Source: Rhizobiaceae bacterium | Lineage (GTDB): Bacteria; Pseudomonadota; Alphaproteobacteria; Rhizobiales; Rhizobiaceae | Length of the DNA stretch: 39,364 nt | Direction of reading: 5' to 3' | Assembly: GCA_028279875.1 (NCBI GenBank) | Contig: JANQMU010000065.1 | Location: 1 to 39,364, forward strand | Shown here: positions 17,103 to 26,378 of the stretch, piece by piece | Position numbering within the stretch: position 1 is the first letter of the stretch | How the letters are laid out: each line of letters opens with the position of its first letter | Position numbers and translations under genes: made by a program | The notes under the pieces: model-generated | Told to the model about the DNA's origin: nothing | The model's database searches: none | What the model saw: the letters and a program-made list of their open reading frames with translations, nothing else

Positions 17103-17124
17103 GGCCGTAGCCCTCCCTTATGTG

Positions 17125-18213
17125 TCAACTATCCAGAAAATCATTGAATTTCACTGTCCGGCCGGCGTCGATCGAAGCATAGGCTGCCTCCACCAGCGCC
17201 ATTGTCTTGACGTTGTCAGCAACGTTCAGTGCCGGTTCGCTTCCCGAGCGCAAAGCGAATTGAAGCTGCTCCATCACGCCGATAAAGGCGTGCGGGAACC
17301 ACATCGTTTGCCATCCGGGCGTCACCCAGGCACGGTCCGTGGCCTCGCTCGAGGCATAGCTCAGCGTCGAGGCGGCACCGGTAGGCCAGCCGATGGTGCC
17401 CTTGGCAACGCCCCTGGTGCCTTCGACGCGCCAGGTGATGTGCTGATCGTCCTCGTAGCCGTCTTCGCGCGGGCCGGACCAGACATCCTCCAGCGACAGC
17501 GCCATCAGCCCCGAAGGAAAGCGCAGGGTCGTCACCACGATCCCGTCCGTATGATCGAAGCGTGTTCTCGGGTCCGTCCGTGTCAGACTGGTCACTTCGT
17601 CCGGGTCGCCGAACAGAAACCGCAATACATCGAGGTGATGGACGCTCATATTGGACAGGGTCAAGCGGTCATAGTCTTCGAGAAATCCCTGCCAATGCGG
17701 GATCGCGTGCATATCGATCTGCGCGAATACCGGATCACCGAGGACACCGGCGTTGAGCAGCTGTTTGAGCACCTGCATCGACTGGTCATAGCGCATGTTC
17801 TGGTTGACCGAGAGCGGCTTGCCCGCGGAAGCGGCCTCGTCGCGCAGGGCCTGCGCCTCGGCCAGACTGAGCGCCAGCGGTTTTTGCGCAAGAATCGCCT
17901 TGACGTGCGGCGTCCGCAGGGCTTCGCGGATCAGGGCGGGCTGCTGGTCGGGCGGATAGGCGATATCGACAATCTCGACCTCCGGATCCGCAATCAGGTC
18001 CGAGGGTGTATCGTGCACCCTGGAGATATCCCATTTCTGCGCCACCTCCGCCGCACGGTTCTTGGTGCGCGAGGCAATGGCGACGACCGGGAAGCCGGCC
18101 TGTTTGTAGGCGGCCAGATGACATTCGGCCATGATCATGCCTGCGCCGATACATCCGATCTTGTAATCGCGGACGCGAATTTCAGGATCCGGCCGCAACT
18201 TCAGGTCCTTCAT
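17125..18213 (-). CDS. Gfo/Idh/MocA family oxidoreductase
   Basis: This 362-residue NAD(P)-dependent sugar or cyclitol dehydrogenase has the N-terminal Rossmann motif KIGCIGAGMIMAECHL near residues 18-33 and AIASRTKN after the second strand. The conserved catalytic EKP motif appears as AQKPLAL near 132, keeping the lysine but with Gln for Glu. The C-terminal domain includes DMHAIPHW and SVHHLDVLRFLFGDP, the usual histidine-aspartate position. GGAGG precedes the start. It is the first catabolic gene after the importer genes (16-base gap) and probably oxidises the imported sugar. Confidence 0.92.
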   Translation of the reverse strand: MKDLKLRPDPEIRVRDYKIGCIGAGMIMAECHLAAYKQAGFPVVAIASRTKNRAAEVAQKWDISRVHDTPSDLIADPEVEIVDIAYPPDQQPALIREALRTPHVKAILAQKPLALSLAEAQALRDEAASAGKPLSVNQNMRYDQSMQVLKQLLNAGVLGDPVFAQIDMHAIPHWQGFLEDYDRLTLSNMSVHHLDVLRFLFGDPDEVTSLTRTDPRTRFDHTDGIVVTTLRFPSGLMALSLEDVWSGPREDGYEDDQHITWRVEGTRGVAKGTIGWPTGAASTLSYASSEATDRAWVTPGWQTMWFPHAFIGVMEQLQFALRSGSEPALNVADNVKTMALVEAAYASIDAGRTVKFNDFLDS

Positions 18214-18229
18214 GTCCTCTTCCTCCTTT

Positions 18230-19264
18230 TCAACATCCGCTCAATGCGCTGCCCGCATCGTTGAAGAAATGCAATCGGCCCGGCATGGCCGAAAGGCGCA
18301 CCGGCTCGCCGACCGCAAAGTTTGGCTGACCGCGCAACATTGCCTTGACCTGCGTGTCGCGCACCAGCAGTGTCACGATCGTGGTGCCGCCCATGGGTTC
18401 AACGGTCTGTATCCGGGCCTCGCCCGCCGGATCACGGTTCACCTCTACGCTTTCGGGCCGCAACCCGGCGCGGCGGGCCGATGCCGGCGGTGACTCATCG
18501 GCTGCGATGATCCCGCCGGGCCCAATATGGGCCGCATCCAGCAGATTGATATGCGGCGCGCCCAGCATCCCGGCGACATATTCGCTGTTGGGTGCATCAT
18601 AGAGGTCTTCGGGCGCCGCAATCTGGCGCACCCGACCGTTCTCCAGGATTGCCATGCGGTCCGAGATCGACATCGCCTCCTCCTGATCATGGGTCACATA
18701 GACCAGTGTGTGGTTCATCTCGCGCTGGATCCGGCGCAGCTCGACCCGAGTCTGTTCGCGCAACCGCGCATCAAGGGCAGAAATCGGATCATCCATCAGA
18801 TAGGCGACGGGATCGCGCACCAGCGCCCGGGCGATGGCAACACGCTGCCGTTCGCCGCCGGAGAGCTGCGCGGGGTATTTATGCAGGATATGCGTCATGT
18901 GCATTTTCTTCGCCACATCGGTGACGCGTGCTTCGATACGGTCAACCGGTATCCGGCGTTCAACCAGCGGGAAACGCACATTGTCTGCGGCGGTCAGGTG
19001 CGGGAACAGTGCAAGGTTCTGAAACACCATCGCCACATCGCGGTCTGCCGCCTCGACGTGGCGGACCGGATGACCGTCGATATGGATTTCGCCACTGTCT
19101 GGCTGCTCCAGGCCCAGGATCAGTTTCAGGATCGTCGATTTCCCGGAGAGCGGTGGACCGAAGAGGCAGAAGAATTCGTTGTCGACGACCTCGAAAGTGA
19201 CATTGTCGACGGCCAGCGTATCGCCAAAGCGCTTTGTGACGTTTTCGAACCTGATACCGGCCAT
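18230..19264 (-). CDS. CUT1 sugar ABC importer ATPase with degenerate Walker B (importer 1, subunit A)
   Basis: This 344-residue MalK-type ATPase has an N-terminal nucleotide-binding domain and a C-terminal TOBE-like regulatory domain. Walker A is unusual (GPPLSGKS at 36-43). The signature LSGGE at 134-138 is intact, but Walker B ends LMDDP, so the catalytic glutamate is replaced by D159. The H-loop H192 (YVTHDQ) is present. The partner encoded immediately upstream (one-base overlap TAATG) has the opposite defects. In the heterodimer, A's Walker motifs would face B's broken signature, giving one degenerate site. It drives uptake of the sugar used by the downstream enzymes. Confidence 0.92.
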   Translation of the reverse strand: MAGIRFENVTKRFGDTLAVDNVTFEVVDNEFFCLFGPPLSGKSTILKLILGLEQPDSGEIHIDGHPVRHVEAADRDVAMVFQNLALFPHLTAADNVRFPLVERRIPVDRIEARVTDVAKKMHMTHILHKYPAQLSGGERQRVAIARALVRDPVAYLMDDPISALDARLREQTRVELRRIQREMNHTLVYVTHDQEEAMSISDRMAILENGRVRQIAAPEDLYDAPNSEYVAGMLGAPHINLLDAAHIGPGGIIAADESPPASARRAGLRPESVEVNRDPAGEARIQTVEPMGGTTIVTLLVRDTQVKAMLRGQPNFAVGEPVRLSAMPGRLHFFNDAGSALSGC

Positions 19265-20364
19265 TACGCGGCCTCCCGCGCGGGGAGCGGCGATAGCGCC
19301 GAACCATCGCCGTCGAAAAACCGCATGTCCGCATCCTCCACCGAAAAGCGCAGTACGCTGCCCGGATCCGGCACTGGTGTGTCATGGTCGAAACTGGCCT
19401 TGGCGGTGATCGCACCGGCCTCCAGATGGACGATGCGACGCGCACCGATCCGTTCGACAAACACACAGCCCATCGCAAAGGGTCCATCGGCTTCAGGCGT
19501 GATCTGCTCAGGGCGGAAGCCCAATTGCACCGCCGGCAGCCCGGCCACGGCAGCGGCCGTTTCAGGCGAAAGTGGCTGGCTCGCGCCGACATAGCCCAAA
19601 TCCAACCGGACCCCACCTTCCGTTTGAACCCTGGCCGGCAGGATGTTCATGCCCGGAGAGCCAAGGAACCGCGCCACGAAGGCGTTGACGGGGTTGTTGT
19701 AGACATCGATCGGTGTGCCGACCTGCAGCAGTTTTCCATGGTCCATTACAGCGAGGCGATCGGCCATGGTCATGGCCTCCAGCTGATCATGGGTCACGTA
19801 AACCATGGTCTGGCGAAACTCGCGCTGCAGTGTCTTGAGCTCGCTGCGCATCACCGCACGGAAGGCCGCATCGACATTCGACAATGGCTCGTCCAGCAGG
19901 AAGATGGCAGGCTGGATCACCGCGGAACGGCCGATGGCCACGCGCTGGAGAATATTGACCGACAGGCCGGCTGTCGGGCTGTCCAGCAAAGCGGTCAGTT
20001 GCAGGAATTCAGCCATGTCGGCCACCTGCCTGTCGCGCCGGGCGGCGGACACGCCGGCGGCTTTCAGCCCGTAGGCGAGGTTCTCCCGGACCGTAAGATG
20101 GGTGAAGATGGCATAGTTTTGAAAGACGAAGCCAACGCCGCGACGGGCCATTGGAACGTTCACGATGCTCTTGGCGTCAAACAGGATGTCACCCGTGCTT
20201 GGCCGCAGCATACCCGCGATCATGTTCATCGTGGTGGTCTTGCCGCAGCCTGACGGCCCAAGCAACGCAACGAACTCACCATCGGCAATGGTCATGTTCA
20301 TGTCGGCAAGCGCGGTGAAGTCACCAAAGACCTTGCCAAGCTTGGAAAGGACAATCTCGGTCAT
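19264..20364 (-). CDS. CUT1 sugar ABC importer ATPase with degenerate signature motif (importer 1, subunit B)
   Basis: This 366-residue MalK-type ATPase has canonical Walker A (GPSGCGKT, 36-43), Q-loop (FQNYAIFTHLTVREN), Walker B with glutamate (LLDEP, D158/E159) and H192, but the ABC signature reads LSVNI at 134-138 instead of LSGGQ. ATG 20364 is preferred; upstream codons encode no conserved sequence. It lies 4 bases after the permease stop. Paired with subunit A (intact LSGGE, defective Walker B), it would form one fully consensus ATP site. GlpS/GlpT of the rhizobial glycerol importer are a known two-ATPase precedent. Motifs are directly visible; the pairing is inference. Confidence 0.92.
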   Translation of the reverse strand: MTEIVLSKLGKVFGDFTALADMNMTIADGEFVALLGPSGCGKTTTMNMIAGMLRPSTGDILFDAKSIVNVPMARRGVGFVFQNYAIFTHLTVRENLAYGLKAAGVSAARRDRQVADMAEFLQLTALLDSPTAGLSVNILQRVAIGRSAVIQPAIFLLDEPLSNVDAAFRAVMRSELKTLQREFRQTMVYVTHDQLEAMTMADRLAVMDHGKLLQVGTPIDVYNNPVNAFVARFLGSPGMNILPARVQTEGGVRLDLGYVGASQPLSPETAAAVAGLPAVQLGFRPEQITPEADGPFAMGCVFVERIGARRIVHLEAGAITAKASFDHDTPVPDPGSVLRFSVEDADMRFFDGDGSALSPLPAREAA

Positions 20365-20368
20365 CGTC

Positions 20369-21313
20369 TCACCGTTCCTCCCGCGCCATACGCCTGAGCG
20401 CGAAGACAGACAGGATGGACAGGACAATCAGGATGAACAGTGCGATCGCCGCGACATAGCCCCAGATCAGTTCCTGCTGCGTGACCTTGTAGATAAAGAC
20501 CGAGATGGTTTCCGTCGCCACGCCCGGTCCGCCGCCGGTCATGATGTAGAGCGTGTCGAAGATCTTGAATATCTCGATCACCCGGATGGCCAGCGCGATG
20601 ATGATGATGGTCTTCATGCGCGGCAGGACAATGGTCACGAAACGGCGCCACCAGGAGGCCCCGAGAAGGATTGCGGCCATCTGCTGGTCCTGCGGGACCG
20701 AAATCATCCCCGCCAGCAGGATGAGGAACATCAGCGGTGTCCACTGCCAGATGTCGGCGATCATGACCGCGATCAGCGCAAGGTCGGGATCCGACAACCA
20801 GGCGATTGTCACCGGCTCGGATGTGAAGAGTGACAGAAGGTCATTCACGGGCCCGCCGGACTGAAAGAGCATGAAGAACATGTAGCCGGCAACCGCCGGC
20901 ACGATCATCATCGGCACGAGGATCGTGGAATAGAGGATTCGCTTGCCGGGAAAATCGTCCACGAACAGGACGGCTAGCCCGAGGCCCAGCAGGAATTGCA
21001 GCGGAACACAGACGACCATGATGACACCGGTCCGCCAGAGCGCACCCCAGAACCGCGGGTCATTGACCAGATCGACATAGTTGAGCAGACCGATCCACAG
21101 CTCATAGGCACGCCACCAGCCAATCCCGTCGAGCGGCGACCAGTCGGTAAACGAGATATAAAGCTGCATCAGGATTGGGAAAACCGCGATGAACAGGACC
21201 AGAACCTGCGCCGGCAGAGTCAGCCACAGCCCCAGCCGCGCAGCCGTCGTGCCGCCGGATATGCTTGCGCCGGTGGACTCCATCGGATGATTGGAAGTGT
21301 CCACCATGCTCAT
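20369..21313 (-). CDS. CUT1 sugar ABC importer permease, MalF/UgpA-like (importer 1)
   Basis: This 314-residue inner-membrane protein has about six transmembrane segments (the first at about 28-48, [20 protein letters not shown]). The cytoplasmic coupling helix near residue 225 reads [19 protein letters not shown], a degenerate EAA motif keeping the G and LP positions. Another ATG lies two codons downstream of the first. It overlaps the second permease gene by 4 bases. It should form the heterodimeric membrane channel with that permease. Confidence 0.92.
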   Translation of the reverse strand: MSMVDTSNHPMESTGASISGGTTAARLGLWLTLPAQVLVLFIAVFPILMQLYISFTDWSPLDGIGWWRAYELWIGLLNYVDLVNDPRFWGALWRTGVIMVVCVPLQFLLGLGLAVLFVDDFPGKRILYSTILVPMMIVPAVAGYMFFMLFQSGGPVNDLLSLFTSEPVTIAWLSDPDLALIAVMIADIWQWTPLMFLILLAGMISVPQDQQMAAILLGASWWRRFVTIVLPRMKTIIIIALAIRVIEIFKIFDTLYIMTGGGPGVATETISVFIYKVTQQELIWGYVAAIALFILIVLSILSVFALRRMAREER

Positions 21314-22170
21314 CCTTTCAGCGCTCCGAAGGTCAGGCCGCGCACAAGATGTTTCTGGATCGCGATCCCCATAATCACCGGTGGGATTGCCGCGATCATT
21401 CCCAGGGCGGCTTTTGCGCCGTAAAGCTGACCGGTCATCGATGACGAAAGCGATGCCATGTAGACGGGGATCGTCACCCAGTCGCGGGTCGTCAGCAGCA
21501 AGGCGATCAGGTAGTCGGACCAGTTGAGGATGAACACAAAGAGCGCGGATGAGGCCAGAGCCGGTCGCATCATGGGCAGCGTAATACGGATGAAGACCCG
21601 AAACCGGGAGCAGCCCTCGACCCGCGCCGCATCCTCGATTTCATGCGGCATGTCGTCAAAGAACGTTTTCATCAGCCAGAAAGCAAAGGGCAGGGTGACG
21701 ATGCCGTAGATCAGGCCCAATCCGAACCAGCTGTCGATCAGACCCAGAAAGGCCCACATGATCATGACGGGTATCATCACGGCCATCGGCGGGAACAAGC
21801 GCAGTTGAATCAGGGCCAGAGGCAGGTTGGCTCCAGCGCCAAAGCGTGACAATCCGTAGGCCGCCATGGTGCCGCCGAACATTGCGATCAGGGTTCCGAA
21901 ACCGGCTGAAAGAAGCGACGACATGATCGGCCGCCCCGCGGTGCGTTCCAGCGCGACGATGAGTTCGGTCGAGCTTTGCCCGAGGATGAACCGGAAATTA
22001 TCGAGTGTCGGATTGCGCGGCCACCAGGTCAGATCGGACCCCGTCGCTGTCCATTCGGCGATCGGCTTGAAGGCCATCGAGATCATCCAGGCCGTCGGCA
22101 CCATGGAAATCAGGATGAACCCGGCAATCAGCGCATAACGCAATAATTCAAAGGACAGGGAACGTTGCAT
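21310..22170 (-). CDS. CUT1 sugar ABC importer permease, MalG/UgpE-like (importer 1)
   Basis: This 286-residue inner-membrane protein has an N-terminal segment [20 protein letters not shown] and further helices around residues 85-110, 120-140, 150-170, 195-215 and 250-270. The EAA coupling loop is [21 protein letters not shown], close to consensus, and the C-terminus [10 protein letters not shown] is typical of MalG homologues. It follows the binding-protein gene after a 76-base gap that contains a hairpin. It is the partner of the preceding-coordinate permease. Confidence 0.93.
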   Translation of the reverse strand: MQRSLSFELLRYALIAGFILISMVPTAWMISMAFKPIAEWTATGSDLTWWPRNPTLDNFRFILGQSSTELIVALERTAGRPIMSSLLSAGFGTLIAMFGGTMAAYGLSRFGAGANLPLALIQLRLFPPMAVMIPVMIMWAFLGLIDSWFGLGLIYGIVTLPFAFWLMKTFFDDMPHEIEDAARVEGCSRFRVFIRITLPMMRPALASSALFVFILNWSDYLIALLLTTRDWVTIPVYMASLSSSMTGQLYGAKAALGMIAAIPPVIMGIAIQKHLVRGLTFGALKG

Positions 22171-22205
22171 CGATAGTCTACAAAAGCCTGGGTGATGACA
22201 ATTGC

Positions 22206-22232
22206 GGCCGGCACGGATAAAGCGCGCCGGCC
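22206..22232 (-). terminator. Hairpin between binding-protein and permease genes (importer 1)
   Basis: GGCCGGC (22206-22212) and GCCGGCC (22226-22232) form a 7-bp GC stem with a 13-base loop in the 76-base gap after the binding-protein stop. There is no clear T-tract. Such hairpins commonly protect or partly terminate the message so that the binding protein is made in excess. Confidence 0.45.
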
Positions 22233-22246
22233 CTGGGAGGCCCGGG

Positions 22247-23842
22247 TCAGGCCGGGTCTATGAGTGTCGGCCAGGCCGCGGAATTGGTGGTGATTGCGTC
22301 AAGCAGCTTCTCCTCGCCGATGCGCCGCGCGATCCTTGCCCACTGGCGTTCCGTATTGGCCATCGCCTGCTCGGCGGTCAGGCCTCCGGTCAGCGCCTGA
22401 ACGAGGTTCTCGTCCAGTGCGTTGTGGAATGCCGTTGCGCCCGGGTAGTTGATCGTCGGCACGGTACGCCGCACGGACTCCCGCACCACATCCATGTGGT
22501 AATCGTGGTATGTCTGCCGGACGAGCGGATCATCGAAGTTCGCCAACTGGAACGGATCGAAGAACCCGCCGGGATTGGCCGTCATCCAGGAATATATCCG
22601 CGACGAGCCCAACCATTGCAGGAAGAGGTAGCAGGCCTCCGGGAAATCCGACTGCGACGACACCGACGCGGAGAGGTTGAACCAAAGGACGGTCCGGCGC
22701 ACCAGCCCGCCGTCAATCTCGCGTCCCGGCGGCAGGTGGGAGCCCACCAGGCCGGTCACCTTCGATCCTTCATTGGCCGGATTATCGAGGAATTTCGGCA
22801 AGTTGGAGAAGGCGCAGGTCATCGCCGCACCGCCGGAGGCGAAATTGCCATATTGCTCTGGCCAGCTCCACGAAATGGCATCGGGCGAGTGGTGTGACAG
22901 CGACGCGACATATTCCTGTGTCGCCATGACGCCCTCGTCGGAGTTGATCAGGAAGCTGCCATCGTCGGAAAACAAGGCGCGATTGGGGGCGCCGGTCGAA
23001 ACGTAGCGCTGATACCAGTTGGTGTAGCCCCAGCCCTGGTTGCGCAGGTCGGTACAGCCAAACAGCCCATCGTCGGGACGGTGGAAGAAGGCGGCGATTT
23101 CATCATGTTCCTTCCACGTCCTGGGCGGAGCCAGCTCATAACCATGCCGGTCGGCAAAGGCCGCCTTTTCGGCGGGGTCGTTGAACAGATCGGTGCGATG
23201 GTTCCAGGTCTGGAAATCGCCGTCGAGGCAGACCCCGTATACAGAGCCACGATAGCCGTTGAGCAGTGAAACACCCTGTTCACCGCCGACATAGCCTCGC
23301 TTGGGATCATCCCATTCGGGTTTGTGCTGAGCGACGAAATCGTCGAGCTTGACGATCCCGCCCGTTTCCGCAAGATCGCCCAGTCGATTCCATTCCACCG
23401 CGTAGATGTCGAATTCGCCCGTGTTGGTCGAGATGTCCTGCATGACCTTGGTGAATTCCTGGCCGTTGGGGACACCGACGATATCCAGCTCGATACCCGT
23501 CTCCTGCTCCCACAACTCCTTGATAGAGGGAGCACCCGCCGGAAATGGCTTGGTGATCTGGCCGATCGAGCCGTCCGACAGGCCCAGAACAATCCGATCC
23601 GGCGCTTTCCCTGCACCGCGCAGTGACTTGACGGCCTCGATTGCGCGGCCTTCCGGTGTGTCCGGTCCATATTGATAGCGCTCGGCGCCGTCAAAGCCGG
23701 TCGGCCCTCCAATCATGCCTTCCGCAAGGCCCGATTGGGCCCTGGCCCGGCCCGGGCGGAAGACAAATGGCACCGCTAAGGCAGTGGACGTCGCCACACC
23801 ACCCTTCAAGAGCGCGCGGCGTGAAAACTCAGCGTTCTTCAT
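22247..23842 (-). CDS. Extracellular solute-binding protein, Tat-exported (importer 1)
   Basis: This 531-residue periplasmic binding protein is larger than the usual 400-450. The N-terminus has a twin-arginine signal ([10 protein letters not shown], then a hydrophobic stretch, likely cut after ARA near residue 35), so it is probably folded before export. The middle contains [10 protein letters not shown] and AAFFHRPDD, which match GYDLAPPKTW and AEFFHRPDE of the second importer's binding protein, showing distant paralogy. GGGAGGG lies 5 bases before ATG 23842. It is the first gene of the eleven-gene operon. The ligand is probably a sugar or polyol; it is not identifiable from sequence. Confidence 0.92.
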   Translation of the reverse strand: MKNAEFSRRALLKGGVATSTALAVPFVFRPGRARAQSGLAEGMIGGPTGFDGAERYQYGPDTPEGRAIEAVKSLRGAGKAPDRIVLGLSDGSIGQITKPFPAGAPSIKELWEQETGIELDIVGVPNGQEFTKVMQDISTNTGEFDIYAVEWNRLGDLAETGGIVKLDDFVAQHKPEWDDPKRGYVGGEQGVSLLNGYRGSVYGVCLDGDFQTWNHRTDLFNDPAEKAAFADRHGYELAPPRTWKEHDEIAAFFHRPDDGLFGCTDLRNQGWGYTNWYQRYVSTGAPNRALFSDDGSFLINSDEGVMATQEYVASLSHHSPDAISWSWPEQYGNFASGGAAMTCAFSNLPKFLDNPANEGSKVTGLVGSHLPPGREIDGGLVRRTVLWFNLSASVSSQSDFPEACYLFLQWLGSSRIYSWMTANPGGFFDPFQLANFDDPLVRQTYHDYHMDVVRESVRRTVPTINYPGATAFHNALDENLVQALTGGLTAEQAMANTERQWARIARRIGEEKLLDAITTNSAAWPTLIDPA

Positions 23843-23934
23843 AATACCCTCCCATGCGGCAACCTGTTGATTTGGGCGCTGCCACTGGACGGAACTGTCA
23901 CCTATCGCCTTTGAGGATTACAATCATCAAAGGC

Positions 23935-24006
23935 CATCAAAACAGATCATTTCGCGTCATTTCGGGGAAAACAGGTTTCATTTTTCGGAAATGATGTGTT
24001 TTGATG
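23935..24006. promoter_or_regulatory. Divergent control region with 19-bp inverted repeats
   Basis: Between the LacI gene and the importer operon, CATCAAAACAGATCATTTC (23935-23953) and GAAATGATGTGTTTTGATG (23988-24006) are inverted copies with one mismatch in 19, with 53 bases between centres (about five helix turns). Between them lie tandem 10-bp repeats TCATTTCGCG/TCATTTCGGG (23947-23966) and a TCATTT-N5-AAATGA palindrome (23978-23994). This is the obvious place for the LacI-family regulator to bind, possibly as two dimers with looping. Confidence 0.6.
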
Positions 24007-24060
24007 TGGAGATATGATGCCAAGCGGTGGTATCCGCTATAGAGGTTCGGGAACACCAAA

Positions 24061-25059
24061 ATGAAAGCGACGATTGCCTCCATCGCCCATCAGGCCAATG
24101 TGTCGATCGCGACCGTCGATCGGGTCTTGAACAATCGCCCCGGTGTCAAGGAGCGCACGCGACAGACAGTGTTGCACATCGCTCAATCGCTGGGTTACTT
24201 CGGGCCACAGCCACAGGAAGAGCCTGCCGTTCGCATGGATTTCATTCTGCCGGCGGGCACAAACAGCTTCATGGCTTTGCTGAGAAAACACCTGATCGAG
24301 GAAATCGATGCCCGTACGGATGTGGCGGGCCGGGTGCATCAGGTCGCCAGTTTCAACGAAGTCGCGCTGGCTGAAAAACTGCACGAGCTTACCGGCACGA
24401 CCGACGCGGTGGGTCTGGTGGCCATCGACCATCCGAAAGTCTCCGAGGCGCTGGAGCAACTTGCCGCAAGCGGGGCAAAGGTCGCGACCATGGTGTCGGA
24501 TGTTCCCAGTGCCCGGACGGTCGGCTATGTCGGAATTGACAATCGCGCCGCCGGGCGGCTCGCAGGATATCTTATCGGCCGGATTCTTCCGGCTTCCCAA
24601 GAGGCCAAGGTCGCTGTTTTCATCGGGTCTCCATCCTATCGCGGCCATGAGGAACGGGAGATGGGAATCCGCTCGATCCTGACGCGCGAGTTTACACATT
24701 TGTCGGTTTCATCGATGCACGAAATCAATGATGATCGCGAGCAGGCCTATGACGCGGCGGTGGAACTTCTGAAAAACAATCGACCCGCTGCCATATACAA
24801 CATCGGATCGGGCAACCAGGGCATTGCGCGCGCCATACGGGAAGCCAACGCTGCAGATGACGTTGTTTTCATTGGCCATGACCTGACGAATGCCACGCGA
24901 GCCATGCTTCTGGACGGCACCATGGACGCCGTTGTCGATCAGAATCCCCGTGTGGAGGCCCGCGAAATCGTGAAGCTTCTGATTTCGGCGGTGCGCGGCG
25001 GGATGGAGGCAGAGTTTCCGCCGCGATTGCAGGTGATTTTTCGGGAGAACCTCCCATGA
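24061..25059 (+). CDS. LacI family transcriptional regulator
   Basis: This 332-residue regulator has the N-terminal LacI helix-turn-helix (ASIAHQANVSIATVDRVLNNRPGVKERT, about residues 5-35) and hinge, then a periplasmic-binding-protein-like sensor domain (VGYVGIDNRAAGRLAGYLIGR near 155-175, FIGHDLTNATRAMLLDG near 275). The VSIATVDRVLN wording marks the branch that often controls sugar or cyclitol importers in rhizobia. It is transcribed away from the importer and catabolic operon and most likely represses it until the imported sugar or a product binds. It ends convergently with the M24 gene. Confidence 0.93.
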   Translation: MKATIASIAHQANVSIATVDRVLNNRPGVKERTRQTVLHIAQSLGYFGPQPQEEPAVRMDFILPAGTNSFMALLRKHLIEEIDARTDVAGRVHQVASFNEVALAEKLHELTGTTDAVGLVAIDHPKVSEALEQLAASGAKVATMVSDVPSARTVGYVGIDNRAAGRLAGYLIGRILPASQEAKVAVFIGSPSYRGHEEREMGIRSILTREFTHLSVSSMHEINDDREQAYDAAVELLKNNRPAAIYNIGSGNQGIARAIREANAADDVVFIGHDLTNATRAMLLDGTMDAVVDQNPRVEAREIVKLLISAVRGGMEAEFPPRLQVIFRENLP

Positions 25060-25075
25060 CCGGTTTTATCGGTCA
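25057..25075. terminator. Hairpin at the end of the LacI gene
   Basis: TGACCG-GTTTTAT-CGGTCA is a perfect 6-bp stem with a 7-base loop that overlaps the stop codon. There is no T-tract. It could be a weak terminator. Confidence 0.35.
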
Positions 25076-25130
25076 ATCCAGTGCGCGGTGAGCTTGCGCC
25101 CTGACTTCGGCCTCAATCAGTCTATGCGGA

Positions 25131-25153
25131 TTTGGCCGTAAACATTTGCCAAA
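25131..25153. terminator. Hairpin between convergent LacI and M24 genes
   Basis: TTTGGC (25131-25136) and GCCAAA (25148-25153) form a 6-bp stem with an 11-base loop, 17 bases after the M24 stop on the minus strand. The run of T or A in the arms would help either strand, but no long T-tract follows. Confidence 0.35.
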
Positions 25154-25170
25154 AGACAGATTTAAGCTGA

Positions 25171-26349
25171 TCAACGCTTGTTCCAGCCACGTCCCTCGGT
25201 CCCGAACAATTCGAACCCGTCCGCCGTTACGGCAACGGTGTCCTCCAGCTTGATGAAGCCGCGTCGCGGATGCAGCATGGTGGTCTCCACCGAGACCACC
25301 ATGCCCTGCTGCAGCGGCTTGTCGGCATCGACGCCTTCATAGGCGACCGGATGATTGGTCATCAAAAACGGCACTTCGTGGCTGATCACACCCATCCCAT
25401 GGGCAAAGAAATCGGTACAGTCGCTGTTCGGCTGCTCCGCCAGAATGCCCTGCGCATGGGCGATCATCTCCTGGCCCGGTGTTCCCGGAGCGATCCTGGA
25501 GAAGGCCGCCTGCTGCACGGTCTCGACCTCCGCCAGCAGGTCCTCAAGCTCCGGGTCCGGTTCGCCCAGCACGCCCATCCGGCAGATGTCGCCGATATAG
25601 CCCTTCAGATTGCCACCGGAATCGATCGACAGAACCTCGCCCTCCGCCCAGCGCTGCTGCGATGCGGCGCGGTTATGGCTGTCGCCGAGCGTCAGCAGGC
25701 AATATTCGAACTGCAGCCCGCGATTGGTTTCCTCGCGTCTCAGCCGCTCGATGATTTCGACCTTTGTATCGCCCGCGCCAGACCCGGCAATGGTCGCCTG
25801 CATGGCACCGGTGATGCGTTCGGATGCGTCCTTGAGCAGCGCCAGTTCGGATGGTGATTTGATGGCCCGCAGGTCCTCGAGCACCCGCGTGGCATCGATG
25901 AGGTTTGCATCTCCAAAGGTTCCGGCAAGCGCCTTGTGGGAGTCGACCGGAAGGAAGCTCGGCTCGATGCCGATGCGGGCGGCCGAAATGCCTGCGCGGG
26001 CGAGGTGACCGAGCGCCGCTTCAACGGAGTCGACGGACCCCCAGGCCACCGGGAAGAAATTCGGCACCCAGAACGGATGAACCTCGTTTTCCTGCCCCTC
26101 CATCCGGTTGGCCACATAGGCGGTCTGGTCGACATTGCCTTTGACATAGACAAGGACCGGCAGATAGCGGCTGTGGCCGATCGCGTCCATGGTGGAAAAG
26201 AAGATGAAACGATAGCCGCCCAGCAGGTAGCCGACATTATGCTTGGAGGTTGCGATCAGGACGTCCAGACCGGCGGCTTCCATCAGGCTGTCCAGCCGGT
26301 CAAAGCTGTAGGGCAGGGTGTCGATCGACGATGTGACATGTTTGTTCAT
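25171..26349 (-). CDS. M24 family metallopeptidase (creatinase/Xaa-Pro peptidase-like)
   Basis: This 392-residue pita-bread enzyme has an N-terminal creatinase-type domain (about 15-155) and a C-terminal M24 domain. All five metal ligands can be placed: D243 (SIDSGG), D254 (YIGDICRMG), H317 (FFAHGMG), E355 (VSVETT) and E369 (KLEDTV). HEVPFLM follows the ligand histidine. No signal peptide is seen. The family includes prolidases, creatinase and other C-N or C-O hydrolases, so peptide cleavage is not assured. It is the last gene of the Tm-1-like operon, 29 bases after the cupin gene. Its substrate may be the compound taken up by importer 2. Confidence 0.92.
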   Translation of the reverse strand: MNKHVTSSIDTLPYSFDRLDSLMEAAGLDVLIATSKHNVGYLLGGYRFIFFSTMDAIGHSRYLPVLVYVKGNVDQTAYVANRMEGQENEVHPFWVPNFFPVAWGSVDSVEAALGHLARAGISAARIGIEPSFLPVDSHKALAGTFGDANLIDATRVLEDLRAIKSPSELALLKDASERITGAMQATIAGSGAGDTKVEIIERLRREETNRGLQFEYCLLTLGDSHNRAASQQRWAEGEVLSIDSGGNLKGYIGDICRMGVLGEPDPELEDLLAEVETVQQAAFSRIAPGTPGQEMIAHAQGILAEQPNSDCTDFFAHGMGVISHEVPFLMTNHPVAYEGVDADKPLQQGMVVSVETTMLHPRRGFIKLEDTVAVTADGFELFGTEGRGWNKR

Positions 26350-26378
26350 GATAGGATTGTCCTTGGTTCAGGCGGCCG

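Noticed and set aside
17101..18264. 387-codon open frame on the plus strand
   Set aside because: It is antisense to the Gfo/Idh gene; no motif and no ribosome site.
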